From Delphinus delphis (Eukaryota; Chordata; Mammalia; Artiodactyla; Delphinidae): 64,000 bases of DNA. A model generated the notes under the pieces. It did not search any database and was not told the DNA's origin. It was given only the letters and a program-made list of their open reading frames with translations. Positions within the stretch are counted from its first letter, which is position 1. Each line of letters opens with the position of its first letter. The stretch is taken from assembly GCF_949987515.2 (NCBI RefSeq), contig NC_082696.1, positions 33,956,431 to 34,020,430 of the forward strand. Reading direction: 5' to 3'. The position numbers were made by a program, and so were the translations under genes. Shown here piece by piece: positions 49,936 through 63,260 of the stretch.

Positions 49936-50214
49936 ATGGGGAGATGGTTAGAATGTTGGGTAAGTCACAATTTCAGTGTGAAGATGTGTTCTGTTTATTG
50001 CAAGGGGAAGGGAAATAATATAAAATGATTAATAACTTCCTCATCTACCACTGAATCCCTGTTCCATTTTAAAAATAATTTGAAAAAGGTTTGCATGAGA
50101 CACTATGCAAAAAAATGCTAGTAATATTTTGCAAAATTATGTAATCTTGCCAAAGTGTGTTGTATGTTGCATGCCAGTAATTTTTTACTCCATAATTTTG
50201 ATACTTATATCTAT

Positions 50215-50385
50215 ATATTAAGTTCCTGCTATGTGCAAAGCACTTCCAGATGTATATTCAATGATCTAAATATGTATTCAGTGATCTTCAAAACAAACCT
50301 AAAGAGCAGGATTTATCCCATTTTAAAGTTGAGAAAATTGGGTCTCAACGAAGCAGAGTAACTTGCCCAGAGTACACAGCAATTT
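50215..50385 (-). repeat. MIR-like SINE, antisense
   Basis: GCTATGTGCAAAGCACTTCC, then ATCCCATTTTAAAGTTGAG, AAAATTGGGTCTCAACGAAG and AGTAACTTGCCCAGAGTAC are the reverse-complement order of MIR. Confidence 0.75.
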
Positions 50386-51214
50386 TTCCTGCTGCCCTTT
50401 TGATCTGTAAAACGGTGTCGTACCTGGTTCTTTGGCTATTCTAATAACAGTAAAGCAAACCTGTAAACTCTTTCTAAGATATTTACAGAGAGATCTCATA
50501 AAAATACAAGCTAGACATAATATGATTTTCATCATTATAATACAAAACCACATATGTAGATAAAATTTTCATGGACCATAAACTTTTGCAGAACTGTTGA
50601 TATACTGTCAACTGCTTTATCAAATTTGTCCCCAAAATGCTCCTTGTCAATTTCTAGTTGCTATCTATTAATGGATTATAGGCTTTAGATGTATCATACT
50701 TAGTAACTCATTTATTCCATGCATGAGGTTTAAAATAATACATATATATATTTTTCACTTTACAAAGAACTTAAGTCTTTTGTGCAATTTGAAAATGTCC
50801 AAATAAACATGTTCCTTGCCCTCTAGTTCTCATACTGAAAAATCACAATTAAAAATAACCTTTTGGGTAAATACTTCCCCTGTCTATCTAAACTTAGAAT
50901 AGGACTAAACCAAGACTTTTGCTTTCCTTGGCTTCTTCCATAATAACCTACTATCATGGTTTGTTGGGGGTTTTTTTCCATCCACAATTTCTTAGCATGT
51001 TTTGCCAGCTTTTACTCCTTTTTTGGTGTTTCTTGGGGCTTGGATAGGGGCCCTCTTCTCCTCTCACTTGGATTTGCTGTACAAGACTTTACCATAGCTG
51101 CAGTCATGTTCTGTTTTAGGATGACTTTCAAACCTGTATCTCTTAGATATCTCTTCCGAGTTACAGCCCTGTAGCTGTAATATCTCTTTCTCACTGGCAC
51201 ATAGACTCAAGAAG

Positions 51215-52485
51215 TTCAAAACTAATCTGATCTTTCCCCCCCTACAACTTGCCCCTATTCCAGTGTTCTTTATCTCAGTTTATATCACTATCATCCACTG
51301 AGTAGTTCAAATACTTGGGAATTATGGTTGACTCTTTTCTCTTCCTAACATCCCCTATCCAACCAATCATCAAACATTATTAATCCACTACCTACATTTC
51401 TTAAATCTGTCTCTTTTTCTTCCCCATGGCCACTGCTACTAATTCGGTCAAAGCCACTTTCATGTCTTGTGTGCACCGCTGTAGTATCACCATAGCTGGT
51501 CCTTCCGGTCTGCCATTGCCTTCTTCCTACTGCCTCTTCATATTCTAACCAGAAAGAACATTTAAAAATGAAAATCTGTTTATGACACTTGTTTAAAATA
51601 CTCGTTGTGGTTTCCAAATGCTCTTAAAATAAAGCTTATAATCATTAGTGTGGGGGCTTCCCTGGTGGCACAGTGGTTGAGAGTCCGCCTGCCAATGCAG
51701 GGGACGCGGGTTTGTGCCCCGGTCTGGGAAGATCCCACATGCCGCGGAGCGGCTGGGCCCGTGAGCCATGGCCGCTGAGCCTGCGCGTCCGGAGCCTGTG
51801 CTCCGCAACGGGAGAGGCCACAACAGTGAGAGGCCCGCGTACCGCAAAAAAAAAAAAAAAAAAACTCTTTAGTGTGGCCTACAAAGCCCTGCATTATCTG
51901 GTTGTAACCTAGCTCTCAAGTGTGGCCTTGTGTCTGTTCCCACTAGTTAGCCACACTAAGCTGTCTAATTGCTTGTTGCAAGAAGGCCTTTGAACCTGTC
52001 TGAAATGCTTACCCACCCTGCTACCTTTGTTTTTAACCCCTACTCAGGGCTTGGATCTGGGCCCTCTTCCTTGTACTCTTGCTACAAGATTTTAGTATGG
52101 CTGCAGTCACTATACTACAGTACACTAATATTCTATAGTAGGATGCTCGCAAACCTGTTTCTCTCATCTCTGACCTCTCTGCATAGTTACAGCCCTTGGA
52201 CTGCAGTATCTATTCATTCAACATCTTTGTCTCACTGGCACACACCCTTGAGGCCTCAGTATATTTATCCTTTTCTTATTCCCCAAACTAGATTGGAATC
52301 TTCTCATAATACCCTATCTTTTATGTCAGAAGATTTATCACGATTAGCTGTATACTGTCTCTTTTCCCCTTTAAGCTAAAAAGATAGGTTCTAACTCTTA
52401 TGGGCTGATACATCCCCAGCATCTATCCAGCACCTGGCATGTAAAAGTATTCAAGTATTTGTTGAACAAATAAAGACTCCATACT
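51215..52485 (+). repeat. L2 LINE, long fragment with inserted CHR and extra module
   Basis: From AACTAATCTGATCTTTCC, through GGAATTATGGTTGACTCTTT, TGGCCTACAAAGCCCTGC and TATCTGGTTG, to the end CCAGCACCTGGCATG then TATTTGTTGAAC. This is the coding-to-3' order of L2. The CHR at 51654-51868 interrupts it. A segment at about 52050-52270 is similar to one just upstream at about 51030-51210. Confidence 0.65.
51654..51868 (+). mobile_element. CHR-type SINE, GC-rich subtype, nested in L2
   Basis: GGCTTCCCTGGTGGCACAG through GGAGCGGCTGGGCCCG to GCGTACCGC and an A tail of about 19. The short duplication TTAGTGTGG flanks it (51645-51653 and 51869-51877). It is very close in sequence to the copy at 30902-31114. 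Confidence 0.94.
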
Positions 52486-52949
52486 TCTTGGCTTGGATAA
52501 AATAACTTTGTCTATGATCTCCTATATTTTGAAATTTTAAAAGTGATGTACTATTTGATAGTATTATTTGAATGTACACTTTGAAAGAGGTTTTTTTCCC
52601 CAGAGAAATTATATCATTTGAAAGACTAAAGCATATGCTATAATGTACTCCTTTAACAGTTATTTCTCTTCTTTGAAACAATAATTTTTATTCTGGGTAG
52701 CTATTTAAAATAACCAATTTCAAGTATAAATCTTGCCCCTCTTTAGTCATTCAGATCCTTAAGAAATGTATATTATGTGTCTTATAGTAACTATCCTTTT
52801 TACTAAGAAAAGATCATCTTTCTCCTTTATAATTTGACTGGGGAAGCAAAGTCATATAGTCAGAATTACTTTGCCCAAAGTAGAACAAGCTTAATTAATT
52901 GAACAGTTATTGAACCTCAGCCATATGAAAGTCTCTTTAGCAACATATG

Positions 52950-53330
52950 GATGGATAGGGATGGGGATCAGGTCAAAGAACATCCATCCTGAGTAAGACA
53001 GTCCTTGCCTTTAAGGAGCTCACAGTGTAATGGGGGAAATATATGTATATTTAATGAAGTATGAAACAAGGAATAATCCAGACCTTTTTTTTAAAAGACC
53101 GTGAGATTCTAATTTTAAAAAGATTTTTTTCAAAAAAAGATCATGAGATTTTCATATATGAAGTGGTAATTTGTTACCAGAGCAAGTGGTGGAAGCGTCA
53201 TGGAAAAGATGGATTTGAGATAGACATTGAAGGGACAAAGGAGATTGGACTTGCAACAAAGGAATAGAGCAGGACCGCAGATGGAGATGCAAAGAGTTTG
53301 GAACATGTGATGAAGCAAGAGGAATTAGGG
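52950..53330 (-). repeat. L2 LINE fossil, antisense
   Basis: TCCTTGCCTTTAAGGAGCTC, then ACAGTGTAATGGGGGAAATA and AGACATTGAAGGGACAAAGG match the antisense L2 3' region. The outer boundaries are uncertain. Confidence 0.55.
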
Positions 53331-53817
53331 TATAGGAATTAGGGTATATACTCCTTTCATTATATTAAGGGCTTTGTGAAAATAAGGTTGGTGTATATGA
53401 ATGATTCTCATACCTTTTCCAAATATAGCCCTTCAGCTCTTGAGAAACAGCTATTATGACTGCGTTGTGTTATCTTACCTGATTTAAAGGAAGGACCATT
53501 ATGGTACACGTACACATAGAATAATAAAGTTTTGAAGCACATCACAGGCCCTTCTCTACCTACTGTGTGTATGAGTATGTGCAGAATGCGGAGAGGTTCT
53601 GTTAGCAATAAAAACAAATAACTAAACAGTGGGAATGAAGAGAAGCAGACCTGTGACAAGCACTGTCAAAGGTGGCAAATGGTCAACTTTGTCTTCTCTG
53701 TTCCCTGCCACTCAGCACCATTACTTTGATTTCTTTCCTTTGGGATTCTTTTGATTACCTACCACGTTTATCTGGAAAAATATTCTCTAAAACACATTAG
53801 AAAGCATACAGATTTTA

Positions 53818-54255
53818 ATAGGCTGAATAATGGCCACCTAAAACTATCAGGTCCTGATCTCTGGAACCTATAAATGTGACCTCATAAGGGAAAAGAATAT
53901 CTGCAGATATAATTAAGGATCTTGACAAGAGGATTATCCTGTATTAACTGGATGGGCCCTAATCCAATCATGTGTATATTATAAGAAAGAGGCAAAAGAA
54001 AACTTGACACCCAGAGGAGAAGACAACATGACCACAGAGACAGAGGTTGGAGTGATGTGATGCTAACAGCTGCCAAAGCTGGAAGAGCCAAGGATGGTCT
54101 TCTCCCTTAGAGCCTTTGGAGGGAGCATAAACAGGCCAATACTTTGATTTTGGCCCAATTATACTGTTTTTGGACCTCTGATCCCCAGAACTGTAAGGGA
54201 ATAAATGGGTGTTGTGGTCAATTTGTTACAGAGACAGTTGGAAACGAATATGTAT
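53818..54255 (+). mobile_element. MLT1-type LTR, nearly complete
   Basis: Starts TAGGCTGAATAATGGCCACC, then CAGGTCCTGATCTCTGGAAC, AGATATAATTAAGGATCTTG, AACTGGATGGGCCC, TTGGAGTGATGTGATG and CCCCAGAACTGTAAGG. It ends GTTGTGGTCAATTTGTTAC. The whole LTR order of an MLT1 is present over about 435 bp with no internal part, so it is probably a solitary LTR. Confidence 0.85.
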
Positions 54256-57200
54256 CTTAGGTATAGCTGTTTAGTCGGCATTTTATCTTTTTTGAGCAAG
54301 GATATAACCAGTGTTTTCTAAACTACAAACCATTGATTTTCATCTTTATTTAAATGTGTTTATGTAGTCTTTCTCTATAAGGTAAGACAATTTAGCAAAG
54401 ATTTATAAGAATATCTTGTCTCCTTTGAGGTTCAGCTTAGGTAACTTTGATATTACAAAAGTTGGAGAAAACAATCTGTCTGAATCAGAGACTTTGGAAT
54501 AAGAATTTATAGAAACTAATGAAGAAAAACAAAACTTGGCCTCGTAGGGAAAGAATGTCTTATGCAAATCTTTGTTGTTGGCCAAGTTCACATACCCAGA
54601 ATACAAAACTCTGTTTCAATGTTTGTTGGGGATTTGGAAATAGCTTGAGATAATCTAATTTAAAAGATTATTATTATTCCTTTAGCTTTGTAGAATTTAT
54701 TCCATATATGTCAGAGATATGCTTGTTGTACTGCAAAATAAACTAGCACTGTATGGCCTTCCTTTAAAAGGTAAATATTGCTGTTACATTTTATTCTTTC
54801 ATATTCATTTTATTGGTACATGCTAATGAACTGCAAAAATGTAGTGGTAATACTGCAAAGTCTACTGGTAAATTCTGGGAATTATCATAGATCAGTTCAA
54901 ATGTAGTTCTAATTTTATGTACTATAAAACTAGTAAATTATTAATTTATAATAATGGTTGGTTCCTGCTACTGAATTTATATTTATTATAAATGCAAACA
55001 TATAATAGTAACCATTAATATTTTCTTTTCCCTTAAAAAATGTACTGGGTAGACAAGAGGATTCATAAGATTGTGGTTTGCTGATGCCATAGCAACATAG
55101 TCTTATATTGAGAGCATCATCTGTTACATTGCAAGTAGTTGTGGTCATGTGCTTAGAATCGACTTTCAGTTACTAAAGTACATGGTGACATGATAGGATA
55201 TGATTTATCCAGATGTTTACACAGCTGTAACAAAGAAATATTTTAGTGTGCTCATATGGCTTGAAATGTTATATATTTAAAGGATTGAGTTACTGTTATG
55301 ACTTGGAATATTTAAGTAGCTTGAACTTCATGAGTAGGTTCAATGCCTGTTTTGAAAACAAAAATATGGATGGACAGAGACTAAAATCTCTGAATTATCT
55401 GATTGCCCTAGAGATGTCCTCTGATTACAAAAATAAGAGATTTAAATGGTTCTATTTTAAAATATACTACTTGAGAAGTGATTGTTTCTTTGTTTTTATC
55501 ATATTTTTGAAAAGAATACTTCCCAGAAGAATTTTAATAGTAAACCATAGCAAAATATAGAACGTTCAAACACGCTGGAGGCAAATTCAGTGCTGGAAAT
55601 AATATGAATGGTAGTGTATTACTTAGAGTTCTCCAGAGAGATGGAGCCAATAAGAAGTTAGTAGGGAAGGGCTACAGAACAGATGAATGGGTCTGAGGTT
55701 GTCTGGTCCTCTCTAAAGAGGGGTACTGGTTTCAATATACACGTTTAAGTCATACAGAGGCCCAAGTGAGTGGTAACCACTGATCTCTGATAGAAGCTCC
55801 CTGCCTTCCTCTCAGTTCTTAATTGGAACACTAGTATAGCTGGGCACCCTCTCTGTTCCTGTCCAGAGGTGGGTCTCTTCACTTAGCTATGCAGAACAGT
55901 AAAATATGTTTATTCTTACCATGGTGTGCTGCGTAAAATTGCTTGTAAATTCTCTGATAAATTCTAGTAGTTTTCAGAGATCAGTTCAAATGTAATTCTA
56001 GCTTCATACCCTATTAAAATAGCACTTTTTTAAACTTGATACTAAATTTATACATTTATTGTATTGCAAACATAATAGGGAATCATTAATCTTGTCTTTT
56101 TCTTTAAAAATGCTACTGGAAAGCAAGAGGATTTGTAAGATCATAGTTTACTGATCCATTTTAAAAGCCAACTGGCTTCCCAGATCCGAGGAAATGGAGC
56201 AAATCAGGCCCATCCCTTCCCACCCATGTACCCACCCCATTTTGTTCCACCAGATTAAATGGTTCAAACTGTAAGCAACATGGTTATTCAAGGTCTTGTC
56301 CTGAAGGAAGACTGTAATGGTGAAGAAGGGATAAATAGGGGAATTATAGCTGACTTAAGTATACTTAGTTCCTTTACCATCAGTGAGAAGCATGCTTCTA
56401 TACTTAGACCTTCCACAAGAGGTTTTCTTTAAGGACACCTCTCCTGCCTTCCCCATTCTTTCCTTCTTAAAGCTACCCTGAGAGTCTTCAGACTCTCACT
56501 CCTTCTTTTAGAAACCATCAGGTGTGTCCTCAGAAGAATGTGTCACACTTGGCATCCTTCTTTCCTGCTACAAAATGAAGCCCTCAGTCATTAGCCAGAT
56601 GTTCTATTTCTTCAGGCCTATGAGGCAGGTTAGAGGATGTTGAGAAGGTAAATTCAGGTGGATTATGATATGACTGCAGGAACCTAATTCCAGTGCAGTT
56701 TCCTTTCCAGTGAGAGTTGTGTCATGGTTGGTTCCTTTTATGAAATCCCCTGTGATAAAAGGATACCTTGCAAAGAGAAGAATATTTTTTTCTTTGAACA
56801 CAGCACAGTTGAAACCCAGGATTGAATTTGTCTCCTATCAGCATGTTTTGGGGCTCATCATTTAGAATAATCAGACCTACTCCTTCCCACTATCCATTGG
56901 TAGCAGGTAAACATGTCCATGACTGAGCAAAAAGTTTGCGCTACCTGGGAACTGCCTGTTCACAAGCGAATTCACACTCCTTGTCAAGGTTCATTCATTT
57001 TGCTACCAGAGAGGGATGGGGCCAGCTGTCTTGTGTCGATTTGGATTCAGTTCCTTTTGATTCTGTGTCCACTTCTAATGAAAGAGTAGAGGGTGGAATT
57101 TTGCCAGTTCACCCCTTATGAATGCAGCTTGGAAATCACAGGTGCAACATGGCTGTGCAGGTGAGAGTGGAGAGCTTGTGTGAGGCACACACACACACAT

Positions 57201-58819
57201 GCACACACACTACTGCTCTTGTTTTCTGCAGACTCAAGACTAAGCTTTTGGAGAAATCTCACAGATCTAATATGATATGGAAAAGATATGTGGAGCAAAC
57301 CGAGTGAACGTTATCTAGAGGAAATGAAAGGAAAAGAAGTTGAAAGAAGGAAATGAAACAGTTAAAACAGACACTAATCTTTATTCTTGCAAAATTGAAG
57401 GAATTATTATGCTGCAAAAACCAATAAGAAAAACAGAGTAGAGCCTATGATTTTACCTGATTTTTTTGCTTGTAATTTCACCTTGTTCTTTGTCAAGGCA
57501 ATTAGAAATCAATCTTCAGTTAAGAATCTTGGAATAATTGTTAGTATGCACATGATGTTATTATTAATAATTTATTGACTATCTTTAATGATCACAGTTC
57601 CTCAAGTTATACTTCATTGTTCAGATTTTAATCTTTGCTTTACCTCTGTTGCCCTTTTCCTGGCTTCTGTTGATCCCACTATTGAGTTCACTACAGGTAA
57701 GAGAAGTTCAGTATTCTTAAAGAAGAACAGTGTATTGAGGATGGGATTTTATGAAGCACGTGTCTTATCTCTGTGTCAGAGCATGTTGGTTTACGCAGTG
57801 ATCTCCAGTACTTAAGGTTAGACGGGATCTATCACATCATCTACCAAGTGTGTATAAACTTTGTAGAAGAGCACAATTTTCCTTTGAAACATTTGGCTTT
57901 CTATATTCCCAAAATATAAAAACGTATTAGGTTGGGGGGACTGGAAAAGAAGTATGCTTATAAAATCTAAGGCTCAGAGAAGCCCATGAAAAAGAGCAAG
58001 TTCACATTGAGGTTAATGGAAGAATTGTGGTTCAGCGTTGTCCAAGAAGAGCAGATCTGCCAGCGAGTACTGAGGACCGGGAACCCAGCTGTGGGATCTG
58101 GTCATACTGGGGGACAGTGCCTCAGAGATCTCTTCAGAATAAATGACATTTTTCTTTTTCCCCATAAGCTAGGAGTCCTTGACAGTAGCAGGACTCCTTT
58201 GGAGTGAGGTGCTTAGAAACCAGCTTTAAGGAATTCAAAACAGAAAGTGGAAGAAGTATGTGAGCAGTGGATTCAGTGAGCTTGGAGGTAATTGAAAAAG
58301 CAGATATACTAAAGGTCAAAGAAAAATGAGGCCACTTGTTTGAGGGCTCTGAGAATTAGCTCTTAAGGGAAGAAGAGTAAGGGACCAACAGTTGGGATGG
58401 CAAACAGGCAAAAAGACAAAACAAACAAAACAAAAAACCCACCGTGGTTTAAAAATTAGTCACAGTGGAGTATAAAGCGAGGATAAAGGAGAAGAGGATA
58501 TTTCTCAGGGTATGGGAGAGCTGAAGCCACCACTGATGGGCATTCTTCTTCTGAGAATGAATTTATACCAAATACATACCTTTTAAAATAATAGGCAAAA
58601 AGCTTAGGTAGCCTATTTGCATTTACACTGTAAAACTCTGTCTCCCAAACAGTGTCGTGCAGATTATTGGTGGTTAAATCTCTAACTCATGTGAGGGATT
58701 TGGAGATCAAGTATTTCCTGAATCCCTACTATTTGCTAGAGAGAGAGAGAGATGCTGGTGTATGCCCTCAAAGAAGAAAAGATATGGAAAACACACATAG
58801 GAAACAAACCTTGATGAAT

Positions 58820-58985
58820 TTTCTTTAAGATTATCTCATTTACTCCTTAGAATATGTATGAAAGAGTATTATTGCCCCATTTCATAAAAGAAACTGATAT
58901 TCAAAGAAGATGTCTAATTTCCTCCGAGTTCATATAATCAGTGAATGTTAACCTTGCTCCTCCCAAAACTCCACCCTACCTCTAT
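58820..58985 (-). repeat. MIR-like SINE, antisense
   Basis: GATTATCTCATTTACTCC, then TATTGCCCCATTTCATAAAA and GAAACTGATATTCAAAGAAG follow the reverse-complement order of MIR. The 3' part is worn. Confidence 0.65.
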
Positions 58986-59805
58986 TAGGCTGTGATTTAC
59001 AGTACAGGTAAGAAACAGAATCTATAAGGGCATAGGAATTCAGAAGAGGGTGAGATTGAAGAACAGAGGAAGCCTTCATTGAGGAGATAGAAATTTTCTA
59101 TTGAAGGGGTCCTGTTTAGACAAGGGGAGGGCTTTGAGTGTAAAAATAAGGCTTATTATCTAGAAGTGTACAAAATGTAATTGATTAAAGTATCTTGGAT
59201 TTAAGTGTTTGCTAGATATTTTGAGAAGTAGAAATTGTGAAATATAGCCAGGGCTTAGATAACTTTAGACCATCAAGAACCATTTAAAAATGTGGCTCCT
59301 AACTGTTCACTCACAGCCAAAAGATATTTTAGGATTAAAACCAATCTCAAGTTCTAAAACATATATTAATAATTTAGACTTTATACTAAATTATCTTAGA
59401 AAAGCTGGAACTCAAATAAAATCACTTTTTAATCTGGCTCCTCTGTACAATATTAAGGCAGGCTATAATTTAGTAAATAAACACCTGTGAAAATTGCACT
59501 GCAACCTCTATTAATATGATTTAAACCATGTTGCATGCTCTCCTGAGATACGCCAGATTAATGAATTTTCCAAGGCTTGGTGGAAAATGACCTGCTGAAA
59601 ATGAAAGTGGGATTCATAACTAAAAGCAGCCCCAAAGCAGCTAATCTTAACCCCATTTTACAAATAACGAAAATGGAAATAGGTTAAAGGTAGGTCATAT
59701 TTATTTTAGATTACATCACATCCTTATCACATCCACATTTGAGCACTAATAAAGGTTTTCTTTGGTCTCTGTTTCTTTCTCTATTATTTCAAATTATATT
59801 ACATT

Positions 59806-59808
<3 letters not shown>

Positions 59809-59847
<39 letters not shown>

Positions 59848-59878
59848 CGCGCGCGCACGCGCACGTGCGTGTGTGTGT
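59809..59878. repeat. (TG)n-(CG)n compound microsatellite
   Basis: About 30 bp of TG repeat, then about 20 bp of CG repeat, then a mixed CACGCGCACGTGCG stretch and TG again. It is 70 bp of nearly perfect alternating purine and pyrimidine, the classic Z-DNA-forming composition. Confidence 0.97.
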
Positions 59879-60719
59879 TTCCTGTTTGTGCTCTAAATGA
59901 CATATTGGGATGACTGGCCCAGATCTGGCATTCTGAGTTCTGTGCCAACAAAAATGTCAAGTGCATTTGCCTTTTAATTAAATGCAGTGCCTGGATTTTA
60001 ATATTCCAGATTTTTCCCTGAAGAAGAGACTTTCCTGATCTTGTAGTTTATAGGAGAAAAAAATATCACTGACATTATCATGAAGCTTTCTTCCCCCAAC
60101 AACACCAGATATCTACATTATCACTTTATAAACATTTCACTTTAAGGTTCAGGTTTAGTTGTTCTGTAGCCTACTTTTATAAACACTGTGTGTGTATATG
60201 TGATCCAGCGTTGTTTGTTTCGATTTATTTCTCAGTAATCTTCAGCTCAATCTACTTTATTCTTAATAGGCCACTACTACTTGGATGTCCTACACATGAT
60301 AATTAGTATGTGGAAAGTGTAGTTCCTTATCATTTACACTTTCCTTTCCACTTCCTGTACCTTTGGCATAAATGTTGGCCAGCTCATTATTCCCCAGGGT
60401 CATAGCATTATATTATTGGTCTTCTTATTTTTTTACTTCCCCAAGTTAATTTTAATTCACTCTACTGTTATTCGTTGATCACCTGTATTACTTGAGGTTT
60501 AAAAAAATAACATTTTTTTTAAATCAGGTAGACAGCTCTATAATCTCTGAACCCCCTTTAATACCTAGTACAGAGAAAAGGTATTCAAAACATTCTGCTA
60601 CTGATATGGTACACTCTTCCTTTTGTCAGTAAAAAGCCACACTATCTACCTCCAGGTTTTGTTCAGAGAGATCGTCCCTCACCTTTGAATCTAAAGAGGT
60701 CACCATGGTCTTCTGCCTC

Positions 60720-60925
60720 ATCCCCTATTTTAATTCTCAGTGTAGAACTTCTCACTATCAGATGATGCTTATTTACTTGCGTCTCATCTGCTTCACAGCA
60801 CAGGGATGTAAATTGCATGAGAGCAGAGATATTCTCTGTCTTGTTCAGTGGTGAATCTTCAGAGCTTAGAACTGTGCCAGGTACATGCCAGGGACGACAG
60901 TTAATTCATTTATTAATGAAAGGAA
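60720..60925 (+). repeat. L2 LINE 3' end
   Basis: GGATGTAAATTGCATGAGAG, then CAGAGATATTCTCTGTCTTG and AACTGTGCCAGGTACATGCC lie in L2 3' order. Confidence 0.65.
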
Positions 60926-61194
60926 GGAAAACCATGCCTTCTTCATGGATTTAAGATTCCATTCATCCATCTATCTACTCATGACTGATTTTTTCTAGAA
61001 AGGATTTGGTTTGACTGCCAATTTATTTGTACTTTTATCTCTCCAACTTTACTCCTTTCTTACGTTTAGGTAGTGATTGAAGTTGATACCTCTCTGATCT
61101 CTTTCTCTCACTCTCTCGCTCTGTCTTTGAGTTCGTAGTGACAAAAAATATTCCTAAAATAGGTGGCTAATCACATTTCTCCCAAGTGAAAGTG

Positions 61195-61330
61195 CTAAAT
61201 AGGAGTCAGGAAGCATGAACTGTATTTTTAATTGTGTCAATAACTAATACTGTGACCATGAAAAAGCCATTCACCTCTTCTGAGTTTTTTCCTTATCTAA
61301 AAATCAGAGTTGGACTTTGATGTTGAATAA
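61195..61330 (+). repeat. MIR-like fragment
   Basis: GTGACCATGAAAAAGCCATT, then CACCTCTTCTGAG and CCTTATCTAAAAATCAGAG resemble the central MIR region. Diverged. Confidence 0.55.
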
Positions 61331-61479
61331 TTCTAAGAAATGTTTTAGGATGTCAGCAAACCAGATACAGTTCTATGCCCCTATTCAGGACCCCTGGTTG
61401 TTCCTCTTTTTAGTACTTGGCATATTCTGCTAATAAGTACAATTATTTAAGTACTTATCATTTTGCTTCTAGATTATAT

Positions 61480-61570
61480 ACTCTCTAAAGGAAGAGCATT
61501 TGTTCATCTTTCTGGTTTTTAGCCTAATACAGTCTTTTGTACCCCTGAGGTATTCGACAAATATGGGATG
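61480..61570 (+). repeat. L2 LINE 3' end fragment
   Basis: AGATTATATACTCTCTAAAG, then GGAAGAGCATTTG and GTATTCGACAAATATGGGA resemble the last 90 bp of L2. Short and weak. Confidence 0.4.
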
Positions 61571-61724
61571 TGATAAAGAGTAATGATAATAACTCTGTAT
61601 TTTTAGAAATTAGACTTCTCTCCATTTGATGCTGTTTATTTGAACACGTATTAGCTATCGTTCAAAAATCTAGATTTGGTAAAAGAGTTTCATCCGAATT
61701 TAATTATGTTTTATTTAATTATTA

Positions 61725-61935
61725 CACTTACTGAGACCTTATGTACCAAGTATTGTCCTAAGGACTTTATGTATTTTAGCACATGTCATCTTTCCATTGA
61801 CCTAGAACCTAGGTATTTTTATCATTTCTATTTTACTGATAAGAAAACTTAGGAATGCCGTGGTTAAATAACTTACTCAAGATTACCCAGCTAGTGAGTG
61901 GCAGAGCGGGGACTGAAACCCAGATCAATTGTTTT
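61725..61935 (-). repeat. MIR SINE, antisense, well preserved
   Basis: TTACTGATAAGAAAACTTAG, then AAATAACTTACTCAAGATTA, CCCAGCTAGTGAGTGGCAGA and GCGGGGACTGAAACCCAG are the reverse-complement order of MIR, including its tRNA-related part. Confidence 0.85.
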
Positions 61936-62329
61936 GTTATAACAAAAATATAGAGCTGGTACTTTCGAGGGGTGCAGAGATGGTCCGAGCCCTATGTCAC
62001 CTCATGGTTACTGGCAGAAGCTGATGCAAGTTCTCTTTTTTAGATGAAAGCATGATCAATTTAGGTCTGCAGGATTCTCACAGACTAACATAAAGCAGTT
62101 AACTCACAACCAAAGGTCCCCAAGCATTCATGAAAGTAATTCACTGTGAGGGATGTAGCAAAAAAAACAGATCTTAATTCCCAGAGGACTGCAGGGATTA
62201 GGATTGTCAAGTACAGAATACAAAAGAGCTAAAGGCTGTGTACAAAATATTTAAAGAAACAAAAGTGCAAATCATAAAGATGAGCAAGATACTGTCAAGA
62301 GTTACTAAACAAAGAACCAGTTGCAAAGA

Positions 62330-63260
62330 ACCAAATGGAACTTTTAGGAAGAGAAGCACAATTGTTCGAATTGAAAAATAAGCCTTTTGCTGTGGCTGGA
62401 CTACTTTGACAGCAGCTTTAACAGAAGTGAAGGGATCATTTATCAGCTGGACTTTAATCTGAAGAAGTTACCCGTAGCAAAACATAAAGACCAGTCAAGA
62501 TACTTCAGAGGAAAAGGACTAGGCATGGAAACATGCCCATCATATATTATAACATACTATGGAGCTATAGTACTTAAAACAGTGTTATGTCAGTACAGAA
62601 TATTACCTCTTGGGAAATAATGGAAAATCTGGAAACTGAATTCCTCCGTTTATATAATTTGGATATAGGACAGAAGTGGTTTTGTAGATCATTGGATCAA
62701 TTGAAAACTTGTCCACAGATAACTGGATATTTATGTCAGGTGGAGGGGCCTGAAATACCTTCCTACTGTATATTATACTCAGAGAGCAATTCCAGATAGA
62801 GCCAGGGTTAAATATGAAATATACAGTTTTAAAACTTTTAGAGAAAAAAGAAGAGATTGTTTTTAAGAATTCAAATAAATGATTAATATATTTGACTTCA
62901 CTAAAATTAAGGACTGCTATTCATCAAGATACTATGTTTAAAGTGAAAGAAATGTCACCCACTAGAAGGTATTTGCAACACATAACTGACAAAGGATCAG
63001 TGTTCACACATAAAGTATTACTATAAACAGATAAGAAAAAGATGAAACCCAAATGGAAAAAATGGGTTAAAGTTGTACACCAAGCATTTCAGAAAAGTAC
63101 GTATAAATATTTCAAACAAGTATCTCAAAGATGATTTTAGTAATCAAATGCATATTAGATATCATTTTCTAGCACTAAATTGGCAAAAATTCCAAAAGTC
63201 TGATAATACAAAGTTTTAAGATGTAATTTAAACAGAGTTTACATACACTGCTGTGGGTAT
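62330..63260 (+). repeat. Old L1 ORF2 3' fragment (L1M-like)
   Basis: CCATCATATATTATAACATA, then GAGCTATAGTACTTAAAACA, TGACTTCACTAAAATTAAGG, AGGTATTTGCAACACATAAC, TGACAAAGGATCAGTGTTC and CAAATGCATATTAGATATCA run in the order of the ORF2 C-terminal region. Stops and indels are frequent, so it codes for nothing. Confidence 0.85.
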
